From: Novosphingobium sp. Rr 2-17
Lineage (GTDB): Bacteria; Pseudomonadota; Alphaproteobacteria; Sphingomonadales; Sphingomonadaceae
Direction of reading: 5' to 3'
Assembly (NCBI RefSeq): GCF_000272475.1
Contig: NZ_AKFJ01000005.1
Span: forward strand, 105,838 to 169,837
Length of the DNA stretch: 64,000 nucleotides
The notes below the pieces were generated by a model. It had not been told where the DNA came from, searched no databases, and saw only the letters and a program-made list of their open reading frames with translations. The translations under genes and the position numbers were made by a program. Shown here one piece after another: positions 16,777 to 26,655 of this stretch; positions within the stretch are counted from its first letter, which is position 1, and each line of letters starts with the position of its first letter.

Positions 16777-18291
16777 TCACGCCGCCACATGACGGCGAGT
16801 ACGTACCACGCCGATCAGCAAGCTAACGCCGCCGGCCAGCAACACGCCATCGACCAACGAAACCGCGCCGCCGGTCAGTGTCCACGCTGCATGCACCAAA
16901 GCGAGGGCGATCAGCAGCGCGGCCAGTACCCAGCGCATCATCCGCGCTAGTCGTGCGCCGGGTACACGCACAAACGCCACTCCCCCGATCATAAGCCCAC
17001 TGAGCGTCAGCCAGGTGGCTGGAAGTGGCGTCGCGGGCGCGAGCGCGGCGATCATTGCCGTAAGCGTAAGCACGATCGGCTGCCCCCAGCATATCGCCGC
17101 CCAAATTCTTTCCCATCCCGGCGCAGGCCTGCCCCGGTCGCGGCGGCGGGCAAGCCAGATCGTGACACCGCTTGACGTGACGATGCACAGTGCCAGACCC
17201 AGCAGTCCGTAAGCGATCCGCACGGGAAGCCCGCCGAACCAGCCAAAGTGAACCTGCCCGATCCCACTCAATACCTTGCTACCGACCACGAGGTCGCGCG
17301 GATGTTCCTCGGCTACGGGGTTGCCGCGCGCATCGAATTGTACTTCATCTTGTTGGGTCAGCAGCCGAGGGCGCCCTGCGTGAACCGTTATCCGCATGTC
17401 GGCGCGACCGCGCCGTTCCATCAGGATGCTTTGCGGCTCGGCACCCGGAGAGCGGGCGCGGGCCTGTGCGATCAACGCGGCGATGTCTGGCATGGGCGCC
17501 GCGCGCGCATCGACCGGCGGCGGCGGATCGAGGAACAATTCATAGACCTTGGTCGTGTCGCCGCGATAGAGCAGCAAAGACAGCGCCGCGACGATCAGCG
17601 TGCTTAGCCCCAACAGCGCGCCGGTCAGCGCCAGCGTAAAGTGGAACGGCAGCGCCCATATCCCTAAACGGTTGTGCAAGTCCGCCTCTTGCAGACGGCG
17701 CGAACCGCCCAGCCGTAAGTGGAAGGCATCGCGTACCACTCGGGGATGCGCCAAAACGCCTGACACCAGCGAGGATAACAACGCCACTCCGGTCAGCCCG
17801 ACGATGAACGCCCCCCAGCTTCTGGGCAGGTGCAGGTTCAGGTGGAGGTTGAGGATGAAATCGGACCAGACTGCATCCAACGGAACCAGCGCGCCATCCT
17901 GGGCGATCGCCCAGGTCCGCTCGAAATTCTTACCGCCATAAGCAATGATCGTTGCGCCGGCCTTCGCCGGGGTCGGCATGGTAAGATAGAGCTTGGTATC
18001 GGCGGGGGTCTGTTTCGTGACTGCGACAAGCGCCCGGCCCGCCGCTTCATCAGATAGCGAAGTGAGAACGGGGGCCGCCGGAACTTCCCACTGCTGCAAA
18101 TCGGGCGTGAAAACCGTCAGCGTGCCGGACAGGCAGACCAGATAGATGGCGCCCGCAAAAGCAAGGCCCAGCACGGAATGGCTGCTCAACACCGAGCGCA
18201 CCGTCTCCGGAGAGATCGGCCATCGCCACTTTTTGGCCCGTGAAACTTGGGATGGCGTGTTTTGCGTCATTGCATCCTGATTTTTCACCAT
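16777..18291 (-). CDS. PepSY-associated transmembrane protein (iron/siderophore reductase-like)
   Basis: 504-residue inner-membrane protein with an N-terminal helix (LGLAFAGAIYLVCLSGTLTVF), a large periplasmic PepSY region, HLPRSWGAFIVGLTGVALL, further helices, and a tail of three or four helices. PepSY_TM proteins beside TonB receptors are thought to reduce or release iron from siderophores in the periplasm. I set the start at ATG 18291, two bases after the upstream stop; the longer frame overlaps that neighbour. It is the third gene of a TonB receptor-membrane protein-PepSY operon. Confidence 0.8.
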   Translation of the reverse strand: MVKNQDAMTQNTPSQVSRAKKWRWPISPETVRSVLSSHSVLGLAFAGAIYLVCLSGTLTVFTPDLQQWEVPAAPVLTSLSDEAAGRALVAVTKQTPADTKLYLTMPTPAKAGATIIAYGGKNFERTWAIAQDGALVPLDAVWSDFILNLHLNLHLPRSWGAFIVGLTGVALLSSLVSGVLAHPRVVRDAFHLRLGGSRRLQEADLHNRLGIWALPFHFTLALTGALLGLSTLIVAALSLLLYRGDTTKVYELFLDPPPPVDARAAPMPDIAALIAQARARSPGAEPQSILMERRGRADMRITVHAGRPRLLTQQDEVQFDARGNPVAEEHPRDLVVGSKVLSGIGQVHFGWFGGLPVRIAYGLLGLALCIVTSSGVTIWLARRRDRGRPAPGWERIWAAICWGQPIVLTLTAMIAALAPATPLPATWLTLSGLMIGGVAFVRVPGARLARMMRWVLAALLIALALVHAAWTLTGGAVSLVDGVLLAGGVSLLIGVVRTRRHVAA

Positions 18292-18293
18292 CG

Positions 18294-18872
18294 TCACGCC
18301 GCGCCTCCCAAAGCCGCGATGCCAACGCCCAAAAGACTGGCGCACACGAGCACGGCGGTCGCGCGGAGCAGGCGTCGATCGGCGAGAGTCCAGGTCATCG
18401 CCAGCCCCCATAGTACCGGCATGAGCAATCCGCTGATGACGATCCGGGTCCGTGGGTCACCTGGGAGATAAACGGCAAAGCATAGCGCGACGGCCAGCGC
18501 CGCTGTCATGCCAAGGGGGCCGGCCAACAAAGCGCGTAACACGCCCCGCCAGAGCCGCCCTTGTTCCTCCAGCGGCTCGGGGGCGGCTTCGCCATCTCGC
18601 ATGCGCGCCGCTTTGCGCCGGACACGACCACCCCAGACCACGCCCAGCGCGCCGATCGCTTCCATCACGAGCGCCAGGGTCGTTCCTTTGACGGGACCGA
18701 TCACGACTGCCGCCGCCACAACTCCACCGCCCAGGACCGCCCAGCCCACAGCGATGAAAGCCGATGCGCTTCCATCGCGCAGCAGCCACGATCGACGCAA
18801 CAAAGCAGCCCCCACCCAGCCGGCTGCCAACAGGACAATGCTGGGGAACGACAGGAGCAGGTTGGCAATCAC
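18294..18872 (-). CDS. Small multi-spanning membrane protein of the iron-uptake operon
   Basis: 192-residue hydrophobic protein with about five or six helices (PSIVLLAAGWVGAALL, FIAVGWAVLGGGVVAAAVVI, MTAALAVALCFAVYL, ISGLLMPVLWGLAM, AVLVCASLLGVGIAAL) and one basic cytoplasmic loop (GRVRRKAARMR). It overlaps the TonB receptor stop by four bases and is followed two bases later by the PepSY gene. Comparable small membrane proteins (DUF3649/DUF3325 type) occur in other siderophore operons, but I cannot assign this one to a family. Confidence 0.65.
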   Translation of the reverse strand: MIANLLLSFPSIVLLAAGWVGAALLRRSWLLRDGSASAFIAVGWAVLGGGVVAAAVVIGPVKGTTLALVMEAIGALGVVWGGRVRRKAARMRDGEAAPEPLEEQGRLWRGVLRALLAGPLGMTAALAVALCFAVYLPGDPRTRIVISGLLMPVLWGLAMTWTLADRRLLRATAVLVCASLLGVGIAALGGAA

Positions 18873-21151
18873 CAGTGTACGCCGGCGCCCAACCCGAATG
18901 TCTGGGGATCACCCAGGACTGCCTGGTGATTGGAGGCATATTTGTATTGCTGGTACTTCTCGTCGAGAAGATTCCGGACGAAGACGAAGACCTTCCAGCT
19001 ACCGGTCTCATAGCCGATCTGGCCGTTGACGACCGTGCGTGCGCCAACCTTGTAGTCAGCCTGGGTGCGACCGGCAGCGGTATATACGCTGCTGCGATAG
19101 TTGGCATTGAGGTTGCCACTAAAGCGGCCGCCGAAACGGGCATTCAAACCGGCAGCCAATGTCCATTTAGGGGCGTAGGGAAACTGTGTGCCCTTGAGGT
19201 TAACCGTGCTGGTCGCCCCGTCGGGCAGCGTGAAATCGGTGAACTTGCTGCGGATGTGGCCTACCGAAGCATACAGATCGAACGCATTCGACACCTTGCC
19301 GCTCGCCTCCAGCTCGAAGCCGTAGAGGCGCGAACCCGCAGCGTTGACGGTGTTGTAATCATACGTGTTGTCGCTGAAGTAAGCCGAAACCTGCTGGTTC
19401 TTCCACGTCATGTAAAACACGTTGGCGTTGACCACCAACCTGCCGTCAAGCCACTTTGACCGCAGCGAACCCTCGTAATTCCAACTGTATTCGGGATCAT
19501 ACGGCACCAGTTCGGCGCGCGCCGGGTTCTGACTGGAGCCGCCCGAACGATAGGCACGCTGCACGGTGAAGGCGGTGGTCAGGTCCGGGGTCCAGTCCAT
19601 GCTGATACCGGCCTTGGGCAGGAATGCGTTGAAGGTTCGGCTGTTGGATGCCTGCGCAGAGGATGCATCGTCGACCAGGCCCAGCACACCGGCGTTCACG
19701 GCGGAGATCAGCGCGGCATAGCCAGATCCCAGGAAGTTGACGTCGGGCAAGGTGCCGGTGAACGTAGCCACTGTTTCTGCCCCATAGCGATTGCGCTCGT
19801 GATCGTAACGGAACCCGCCCATCAGGCTGAGCCGGTCAGTCAGCTTGAAACGCCCGTCGCCGAACAGCGCCATCGTCTCCACGCGCTGCGGCTGGTAGGA
19901 GCTGTAACCGACTGGAATAACCGTCAATTGCTCTGCGTATGCGGCTGCGATCGTACTTGCGGCACTGGCGCCGACATAAGGCGTCAGCAGCGAAGTGATC
20001 GTTGCGGTCGGAGTGTTGACGTTGACATTGTTGTTAGCAGTAAGCGAGCCAGTGCGGCGATAATACCATGCGCCAAGCAGCCCGCTCAGCCGTTCGCCAT
20101 CGTAATTGAGGCGTAGTTCCTGGGTCAGCGTCTTGTAACGGTAGAGGTTATCGACGGTCGAAGAGTTGACCGCCGTACCATCGCTGTCGGACAGCGAACG
20201 CACCCGCGAATGGTTCCAAGAGGTCACGCTGGAAATCTTCAAGTCGTCCGCCAGCGGATAGCTGAGATTGAGGACGGCAATGTCACTGGCGATCTTGCCC
20301 CGGTTGGGCTGGTCGGAGGTGGATATGCGATTGTCGTAGTAATCTTCCACGTCGGTCCGAGTGTATTGGTAGAGATAGCCACCATCGCGCCGCACCCGGT
20401 TGTAGCTGAGGGCGGCCTCCAGGCCAGGGATCGCCGCCGGGGTCCACAAGATCTTGCCCCGCAAGTTCAGCGATTCCATGGCGTCGTCGTAGCCACCGCG
20501 CGTGACGTTGCGCACTATGCCGCGATTGGCGCGGCGCTCCGCCGAAATGCGGATGCCCAACTGATCCTCGATGATCGGGCCGCCCACCGCCGCCGAGAAC
20601 GTGCGATCGTTATGCTCAGTCCACAGCACGCGGGCATCGCCGGTCCAACGCGTGAGCGAGGGCTCCTGGCTGGTGATGACGATGCCACCGGCCAATGCAT
20701 TGAGACCTTGGATAGTCGACTGGGGACCGCGCAGAATTTCTACCTGCTGGACGTCCCACATATCGGTCGGGCCGCCGTACAGTGCCTCTCGCGGGATGGG
20801 AGCGCCATCGACGTAGACGCTGGCGGTGTCGGCCTGCCCGCCACCGCCTATGCCACTGTTCGTGATGCCGCGAATGGTAAACCCAGCCGAACCATATGTA
20901 TCAGAGACGTTGGCCGTACGGCTGTAGACGTCCTGGATCGAAAGCAACGTCTCTTTGGCGATCCGGTCCGCAGTGGTGACGGCAATGCTCGTCGGCGTCT
21001 CTTGCAGCGTGCGCGTCGCCTTTTCGCCCGTGACGATGATGTCTCCCGGACTTGCGGCTACCGCGTTCGACGGTGCGTCGTCCTCCGCATAGGCAGGAGC
21101 AGCAAGCGCGGCGACAGCCGCGCCAGAAAGCAGCGTGAAAAAACGGATCAA
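18869..21151 (-). CDS. TonB-dependent outer-membrane receptor
   Basis: 760-residue gated outer-membrane importer. The signal peptide ends at AYAEDD and a TonB-box-like DIIVTGEK follows. The plug covers about residues 45-165 (SIAVTTADRI, GFTIRGITNSG, VQQVEILRGPQSTIQG), and the beta-barrel runs to a terminal aromatic (GAGVHW). It is the first gene of an operon with a small membrane protein and a PepSY protein, typical of siderophore uptake. The ribosome site GGGAGGC lies before the ATG. Confidence 0.92.
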   Translation of the reverse strand: MIRFFTLLSGAAVAALAAPAYAEDDAPSNAVAASPGDIIVTGEKATRTLQETPTSIAVTTADRIAKETLLSIQDVYSRTANVSDTYGSAGFTIRGITNSGIGGGGQADTASVYVDGAPIPREALYGGPTDMWDVQQVEILRGPQSTIQGLNALAGGIVITSQEPSLTRWTGDARVLWTEHNDRTFSAAVGGPIIEDQLGIRISAERRANRGIVRNVTRGGYDDAMESLNLRGKILWTPAAIPGLEAALSYNRVRRDGGYLYQYTRTDVEDYYDNRISTSDQPNRGKIASDIAVLNLSYPLADDLKISSVTSWNHSRVRSLSDSDGTAVNSSTVDNLYRYKTLTQELRLNYDGERLSGLLGAWYYRRTGSLTANNNVNVNTPTATITSLLTPYVGASAASTIAAAYAEQLTVIPVGYSSYQPQRVETMALFGDGRFKLTDRLSLMGGFRYDHERNRYGAETVATFTGTLPDVNFLGSGYAALISAVNAGVLGLVDDASSAQASNSRTFNAFLPKAGISMDWTPDLTTAFTVQRAYRSGGSSQNPARAELVPYDPEYSWNYEGSLRSKWLDGRLVVNANVFYMTWKNQQVSAYFSDNTYDYNTVNAAGSRLYGFELEASGKVSNAFDLYASVGHIRSKFTDFTLPDGATSTVNLKGTQFPYAPKWTLAAGLNARFGGRFSGNLNANYRSSVYTAAGRTQADYKVGARTVVNGQIGYETGSWKVFVFVRNLLDEKYQQYKYASNHQAVLGDPQTFGLGAGVHW

Positions 21152-21546
21152 AAAAGCCTCCCTGTTTCAGGAGCGCCTTATGTTTCTTCGCTACTGCGAG
21201 TCAATCTCATTAACAACCAATCGTGGTCGCACGCCGCCGAACCAGTGCCAGCCAATCACCCGGGACCTTCGCGCCCTCATCTCAGTCGTTCCAGTGGCCC
21301 GGAGTCTTTCCTAACCCCTTCCCGTTCCCAGAGCACGGCCCCGCCGACCCGAAGGGCAGTCTGGGACATTGTGGTCGGTCCGCTTCTGAAGGTCACAATA
21401 TCGATTCCGGACATCATGCCAAAACGACGATGCCGGCTGTTGCCACCCTTATTTCGGTCATGCCCGGCTACTCAGCGTGCATAGGGCCTCCGGAAGAAGC
21501 GCTTCGCGTCCTTGAGATTTTCGGATCGACGCTGGCCTTGTGGCGA
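21152..21546. other. Intergenic region between two convergent-side iron genes
   Basis: 395 bases between the receptor start and the reductase stop, with no convincing gene. It should hold the receptor promoter (right next to 21151). The middle (about 21360-21400, minus strand) contains an AGAAGCGGACCGACC run that resembles the intergenic repeat described at 42959, 60020 and 63049. Confidence 0.5.
21195..21209 (-). promoter_or_regulatory. Weak Fur-like box upstream of the first TonB receptor
   Basis: On the minus strand TGAGATTGACTCGCA matches the palindrome at 24137-24151 at 10 of 15 positions and keeps the TCGCA half. It lies about 44 bases upstream of the receptor ATG. It fits iron control but is too degenerate to be sure. 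Confidence 0.35.
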
Positions 21547-24114
21547 CTAATAGACGTCGCGGCGGTAGCGTCCTTCTTCGATGATCCGGTTTAAGGAGGG
21601 GAGGCCCAGGACCGAAATCAAAGCGTCATGGACCCCTTGCGCCATCCCTTCCAGGCTACCGCAGACCATCACCGTTGCGCCGAGCTCGATGTCTTCTCGA
21701 AGGGCGCGGGCCGCGTCGAGGACCAAGTCCTGGACATAGCGACCGCAAGCGGGATCGCGCGAATAGCAGCGGTCGAGCCGAGCGAGCGTACCATCTGCCA
21801 GCCAAGTGGCCAGTTCATCGTCGAAATAGCGCTCATGAGCGAAGGAGCGTTCGCCGAAGAACAGCCAGTGCCCCCGACTTCCCGCGTGGTTCTGCTCGCG
21901 CAAGTGGGCGCGAAGGCCCGCGATGCCGGTGCCGTTGCCGATCAGGATCAGCTTCGTCGCGGCGCGATCGCCTACCCGAAATCCTGGATTGGCGCGGATG
22001 CGCAGCGGCGTGACCGACCCGATCGGCAGATGCGCGGTGAGCCATCCCGATCCAAGACCCAGCCGACCGTCCGCATTGCGAACCTGCCGTACAACCAGAT
22101 CAAGCGTGCCATCCGGCGCGATCGAGGCGGCGGAATATTCGCGGGTCGGCAACGGACGAAGCACCAGGTCAGGCTCAGCAGACAGGCGCTGCGCCGCGTC
22201 GGACGGCAATACCACGCTCATCAGCTCTTCGCGTGAGCGCACCGTGCGTTCGATCAGGTTGCCATCTGAAACTTCGGCCGACATCAGGGCGTCGACCAAG
22301 GCGGGGTCGTTGCGAGGCTGCACTTCGACGATGTCACCAGCCGCCCAATTCATTTCAACGTCAGCCGGCGGCTCAAACCGCAGATGGTAGGCCTTCAGCG
22401 CATCGCTGCCTGGATTGAGCTCCACTCGCTCCACCAGCGTCCAAAGTTCGAACGCGGCGGCGATCTGTCCTCGGGTGCCGGCGATGGCGCCCATACGCTG
22501 GAGCGCCATCGCCCACGAAGCTTCCGCCTCGGGATCATTCCGGTCCATTGCGATCATCGGGAACAGAGGCGTTGCCTTTGCGCGGGCCAGCCATGCGTCC
22601 AGTTGGCGGCCATAGCTGCAGAACTCGGCGTATTCCCGGTCCCCCAGCGCCAGCACGGCGTAATCGAGATGCGAGAGATCCAGGGGTGCTTGTCCCAATA
22701 CCCGGCGGGTGAAGCCGCGCGCCATGTCGGGCGGCTCGCCATCGCCATAGGTGCTGACGACGAAGAGGACTTTTGAGGCTGCGGCCAGCGTGTCCGGCGT
22801 AACTTCTCCGACAGGCACGACATGGCTGCGAACGCCGCCCAAGCCCAACGCCAGCGCCGCATTGCGGGCATGGATTTCCGCACTGCCGGTCTGGCTGGCG
22901 TAAGCGATCAAAAGGTCACTTGCGCCTTGCGAAGGTTCACGGCCGGCCTCGAGCGCCTTTGCCGCGCGCTTTCGCTTTCGCCGCGACAGGTAAAGCAGGA
23001 ATCCGGTTACCGTGAACAGCGGCATAGTCAGGCTGGTCAGCAGCATGACGATCCGACCGGCAAGCCCGAAAAAGGCGCCGCGGTGCAGTTCGTACATGCT
23101 TTCGGCGATAACTTTGCCCAGCGGTCGGCGGTCGTAAAGCTCGCGCTTCTTAAGCGTTGCCGTACCCGGCACGTAGCTGAAGCGATCTGTCTCGCGCAAA
23201 TGCCGGGCATCGGCGCGGCGGGCGTCGAAATTGATCGCCTTCATCGGTTGGGCCGGCGCCGGACGAGCGATCCGTACCCAGGCGTAGCGATCCCCGGTTT
23301 CCGTTCGAAAGGCGGTCCAGGCCGGATCGATCGCAGGCCTGGGCGCAAGGTCGCCCTTCTTGGTGCGACCGCCCTCTTCGTCACTGGCCTTGCCCGTAAG
23401 GACGTAGCTGACGCCGCTGCGATACCAGTCGTAGCTCCACCACAACCCGGTGAAGGCGCTCAACAAGTAAAACAGCAGAACCCAGGTTCCGATCACGACA
23501 TGCAGCGCGCGCCACAAGTTGCGGCCGGTCTTGCGAAAATCGAGAACCAGCCATGCCCGCCAGTCCAGCGCCTGGCGCGGCCAACGCAAGTAGAGGCCAG
23601 ACAAGGCAAAGAAGATAAGCGCAATCGCACTGAAGCCGGTGATCTGGCGGCCGATGCCTTTGCCTTCACCGGGCAGCGCCAGCCAGCGGTGCAAGGAATC
23701 CATAGTATCGAAGAACCCAGCGCCGGTCGGCTCGCCCAACCAGTGCCCGGTGGCGCGGTCCACTCTGCCCTGCTTGCGATCACGCCCCTCGGTCGCGGTC
23801 AAGCGGACGGCGTGCGAGCGGCTGCGCGGCATTTCCCAATCGAGACGGCTGACGTAATAGCCTGGGGTGTCGGCCTGCAATCGCGCGATCAAGGCGTCCG
23901 GCGACAAGTCCGCGCCGGCAGGAACGCCAGGCGCATAGAGCGAGGGCGACAACGCCTCGCTGATCTCGTCCTCGAAACTCATCGCAGCACCAGTCACGCC
24001 CATCACGGCGAGAACCAACCCCGCGGTGATACCGAGAAACCAGTGGATCTGAAAGAGAACCCGCCTTGTCACTAATGCTCCGATTGCCGCGAACGGCGTT
24101 TTGACAGCTATCAT
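21547..24114 (-). CDS. PepSY-flavodoxin-NADPH reductase fusion (ferric/siderophore reductase)
   Basis: 855-residue membrane flavoprotein. The N-terminal half is a PepSY_TM domain with about four helices (IHWFLGITAGLVLAVMGV, then the RWLALPGEGKG segment). The C-terminal half is like sulfite/P450 reductase: a flavodoxin domain (LLIAYASQTGSAE, STYGDGEPPD), an FAD-binding domain, and an NADPH domain (ILIGNGTGIAGLRAHL, CGSLEGMAQGVHDAL). It likely passes electrons from NADPH across the membrane to reduce siderophore iron. I set the start at ATG 24114; the longer frame runs through the divergent promoter and into the neighbouring gene. Confidence 0.88.
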   Translation of the reverse strand: MIAVKTPFAAIGALVTRRVLFQIHWFLGITAGLVLAVMGVTGAAMSFEDEISEALSPSLYAPGVPAGADLSPDALIARLQADTPGYYVSRLDWEMPRSRSHAVRLTATEGRDRKQGRVDRATGHWLGEPTGAGFFDTMDSLHRWLALPGEGKGIGRQITGFSAIALIFFALSGLYLRWPRQALDWRAWLVLDFRKTGRNLWRALHVVIGTWVLLFYLLSAFTGLWWSYDWYRSGVSYVLTGKASDEEGGRTKKGDLAPRPAIDPAWTAFRTETGDRYAWVRIARPAPAQPMKAINFDARRADARHLRETDRFSYVPGTATLKKRELYDRRPLGKVIAESMYELHRGAFFGLAGRIVMLLTSLTMPLFTVTGFLLYLSRRKRKRAAKALEAGREPSQGASDLLIAYASQTGSAEIHARNAALALGLGGVRSHVVPVGEVTPDTLAAASKVLFVVSTYGDGEPPDMARGFTRRVLGQAPLDLSHLDYAVLALGDREYAEFCSYGRQLDAWLARAKATPLFPMIAMDRNDPEAEASWAMALQRMGAIAGTRGQIAAAFELWTLVERVELNPGSDALKAYHLRFEPPADVEMNWAAGDIVEVQPRNDPALVDALMSAEVSDGNLIERTVRSREELMSVVLPSDAAQRLSAEPDLVLRPLPTREYSAASIAPDGTLDLVVRQVRNADGRLGLGSGWLTAHLPIGSVTPLRIRANPGFRVGDRAATKLILIGNGTGIAGLRAHLREQNHAGSRGHWLFFGERSFAHERYFDDELATWLADGTLARLDRCYSRDPACGRYVQDLVLDAARALREDIELGATVMVCGSLEGMAQGVHDALISVLGLPSLNRIIEEGRYRRDVY

Positions 24115-24136
24115 GCAGGTTCGATAAAAATGCAAT

Positions 24137-24151
24137 TGCGAACTATTCGCA
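24137..24151. promoter_or_regulatory. Fur-like palindrome between divergent reductase and TonB receptor
   Basis: TGCGAACTATTCGCA is a perfect 6-3-6 inverted repeat. It resembles the TGCGAATGATTCGCA-type iron boxes known for alphaproteobacterial Fur. It lies 23 bases upstream of the reductase ATG and 39 bases upstream of the receptor ATG, so one site could control both. Confidence 0.65.
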
Positions 24152-24189
24152 GTATCACTAAGGGCGGGGGATACAAAACAGGGGTACGC

Positions 24190-26283
24190 ATGAGCATTTG
24201 GTTGATCGCGGCAGCGGCTGCGGGGGCAGCGGCTGGCGAAACGAGCGCGGCCGAACCGGCGAACGATACGCAAGTCGAGCGCAAGCTGGACGAGGAAATC
24301 GTCGTCACCGGCCAAGTGCCGACTTTCAAAACCGAAGTCGTCCAGGTCGGCGCGTTCCGCAATCAGTCGGTAATGGACACGCCCGCCAGCATCGCGGTGA
24401 TCCCCAAGGCACTGCTGGACGCACAAGGGGCCATCGGCCTGGAAGACGCATTGCGCAATGCGCCTGGCGTAACCCAACAGGCGACCAGCCCCACCACCAG
24501 CAACAACTTCGTGTCACGCGGCGTGCTGATGAACGCGCGCACCAACTACCGCCTGAACGGCGCACTGCAGATCATCAACCTCAGCCCCATTCCGATCGAG
24601 AACAAGCAGCGCGTCGAACTGCTTAAAGGCGTCTCGGCTCTGTACTATGGCCTCGCCACGCCATCGGGTATCGTCAACGTGGTGATGAAGCGCGCGGGCG
24701 ACCAGCCGGTCACCAATGCCTACGTCAATGGCGACGCCGAAGGCAGCTATGGCGGCGGCGTCGATATCGGGCGCAAGTTCGGTGCCGAGGGCCAGTTCGG
24801 CGTGCGCCTCAACGCCTATGCCTCGCACGTCGAGACGCCGATCGATGGCGTGAACGGCCATCGCTATCTCGCGAGCGGCGCGTTCGACTGGCAAGCGACC
24901 GAACGCCTATCGCTCAAGCTGGATGTTGAGCACTATCGCCGGGCGACCGACGAACCGGGCGGCATCGCCTTGTCGGCATTCCAGTTGCTGGATCATATCC
25001 CCGACCCGCACAATCGCTACGCGCCGGCCAATGCACCCTACCGCACCTGGTCCACCAACGTGCTGGGCCGCGCCGACTATGTGTTGAGCGACGATTGGTC
25101 GATCCGCGCGGAAGCCGGGCTGGCGCAGTCGCGCCGCCAACGCAGCCGCGCCGATTTCAGCTTTACCAGCGCGGCGACGGTAGCGAGCGGTGACGGCAAG
25201 ATCTCGGGCAACTACACGCCCGACCAGGAGTATCGGAACGAATATGTCCGGGGCGAACTGGCCGGCAAAGTCGAGACCTTCGGCATTACCCACGATCTGC
25301 TATTTGGCGTCGCGCGCAATCGCCAGGTGCAGGAAGATCAGCACCAGACCAGCTACACGGCGGTCGCGCAGAACATCAACGATCCGGTCACTATCGACTT
25401 CGACAGTCTGAAATTCACCACGACCCGCCTCTCGGCAGGCAGCGTCAATATCGATACCGGCTTCTACGCGATGGACATTGCCAACGTCGGCGAGAAAATA
25501 CTGCTGATCGGCGGCATTCGGCGCGTACTGTATGATACCGAGGATTCTACCGGGAACTACCGGATGAAGGCGTGGACCCCCACTGGCGGCATCGTCTTCA
25601 AGCCGACGGCGCGTTCAAGCCTCTATTTCACCTATATCGAGGGTCTGGAGAGCGCTGGCACCGCCCCTTCCGGCACCACAAACGAAGGCGACATTCTGGC
25701 CCCGGTGCTCAGCAAACAGATCGAGGCCGGCGCAAGAATCGAAGTCGCCGGCGCGCTCGCCAGCGTCGCTTACTTCCACATCGACCGTGGCTTGAGCTAT
25801 ACCGACAGCACCAACACCTATGTCGTGAACGGCCGGGCGATACACCAGGGCGTGGAAGCGTCTTTACAAGGCAACCTTACCCGGCAGCTCTCGGTCGCAA
25901 TGTCGGGGCAATTCCTGGACGCAACCCAGCGGAACACCGGCACAGCATCGCAAGACGGCAAACGCGTGGACAATACCCCGCGCTGGTCTGGCTCACTTTT
26001 CGCGGAATACCGCCCTTCGATCCTGCCAGATCTCGGCGTCAACGCCGGCATGTATTACACCGGCGCGCGATACGCCGATGCGCTGAACGCCTACGTCATG
26101 CCAGCCTATACGACATACAGCCTCGGTGCGAACTACAAGGTCCGCCTGCCCGATGACCGCACCGTGACCTTGCGCGTCAATGGCGATAACATCACCAACA
26201 AGCGCTACTGGTCTACCGGCGGTTCGGTGTTCTACGTCGGCCTCGCCAGGCAGGTACGGTTTTCCGCGAGCATTGATTTTTGA
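24190..26283 (+). CDS. TonB-dependent siderophore receptor
   Basis: 697-residue outer-membrane receptor. A short signal-like N-terminus (MSIWLIAAAAAGAAAGETSA) leads to a TonB-box-like EEIVVTG. The plug contains SIAVIPKALLDAQG, ALRNAPGVTQQA and LLKGVSALYYGLATPSGIVN, all usual in FhuA/FpvA-type siderophore receptors. The barrel ends in a final phenylalanine (FSASIDF). I chose ATG 24190, with an AGGGG site, over 24130 because the latter would translate through the palindrome. Divergent from the reductase, so uptake and reduction genes share a control region. Confidence 0.92.
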   Translation: MSIWLIAAAAAGAAAGETSAAEPANDTQVERKLDEEIVVTGQVPTFKTEVVQVGAFRNQSVMDTPASIAVIPKALLDAQGAIGLEDALRNAPGVTQQATSPTTSNNFVSRGVLMNARTNYRLNGALQIINLSPIPIENKQRVELLKGVSALYYGLATPSGIVNVVMKRAGDQPVTNAYVNGDAEGSYGGGVDIGRKFGAEGQFGVRLNAYASHVETPIDGVNGHRYLASGAFDWQATERLSLKLDVEHYRRATDEPGGIALSAFQLLDHIPDPHNRYAPANAPYRTWSTNVLGRADYVLSDDWSIRAEAGLAQSRRQRSRADFSFTSAATVASGDGKISGNYTPDQEYRNEYVRGELAGKVETFGITHDLLFGVARNRQVQEDQHQTSYTAVAQNINDPVTIDFDSLKFTTTRLSAGSVNIDTGFYAMDIANVGEKILLIGGIRRVLYDTEDSTGNYRMKAWTPTGGIVFKPTARSSLYFTYIEGLESAGTAPSGTTNEGDILAPVLSKQIEAGARIEVAGALASVAYFHIDRGLSYTDSTNTYVVNGRAIHQGVEASLQGNLTRQLSVAMSGQFLDATQRNTGTASQDGKRVDNTPRWSGSLFAEYRPSILPDLGVNAGMYYTGARYADALNAYVMPAYTTYSLGANYKVRLPDDRTVTLRVNGDNITNKRYWSTGGSVFYVGLARQVRFSASIDF

Positions 26284-26655
26284 ACGCAACCGATAGCGTC
26301 CGTTGTGGATCGGCTCGGAAACGGGATCCCGCCAGGTTTCGTCCAAGTGTCTGGAAGTCATCTGCGTAAACCTTGACGAGATCGAGCCGCTTTAAGATGA
26401 AAGAGCGAGCTGCTTATCGAGCTGCCGGAACCGGACGGTATGCAACTGGGCGCTCAAAACCACGGCCTCAATGTCGCCAAAGGGTCGAAATTTGTTAGTT
26501 CGCTAGCCCCGGCGGGATAAGCCGTCGGGCATATAGCGCTGACGCTCCGGCTTTCCACATTGACGCAGTGCAGCATCGCTCCTAACAGCGCGCGCATCGA
26601 TACGTTGAGCCCGATCAGGCGCAGCCTTTCCGTGCGCTGGAGGCGCCCTTCTACG
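26284..26655. other. Long leader/intergenic region before the DEAD-box helicase
   Basis: 372 bases without a convincing gene. The helicase reading frame stays open upstream to 26560 but encodes nothing helicase-like there. Cold-shock helicases often have long structured leaders, which would fit. No specific structure or terminator could be read with confidence. Confidence 0.4.

Noticed and set aside
20210..21484. 424-codon plus-strand frame opposite the TonB receptor
   Set aside because: Shadow of a receptor with signal peptide, plug and barrel on the other strand.
24115..24477. N-terminal extension of the reductase frame
   Set aside because: Would overlap the divergent TonB receptor and its promoter palindrome; the PepSY domain begins right after ATG 24114.
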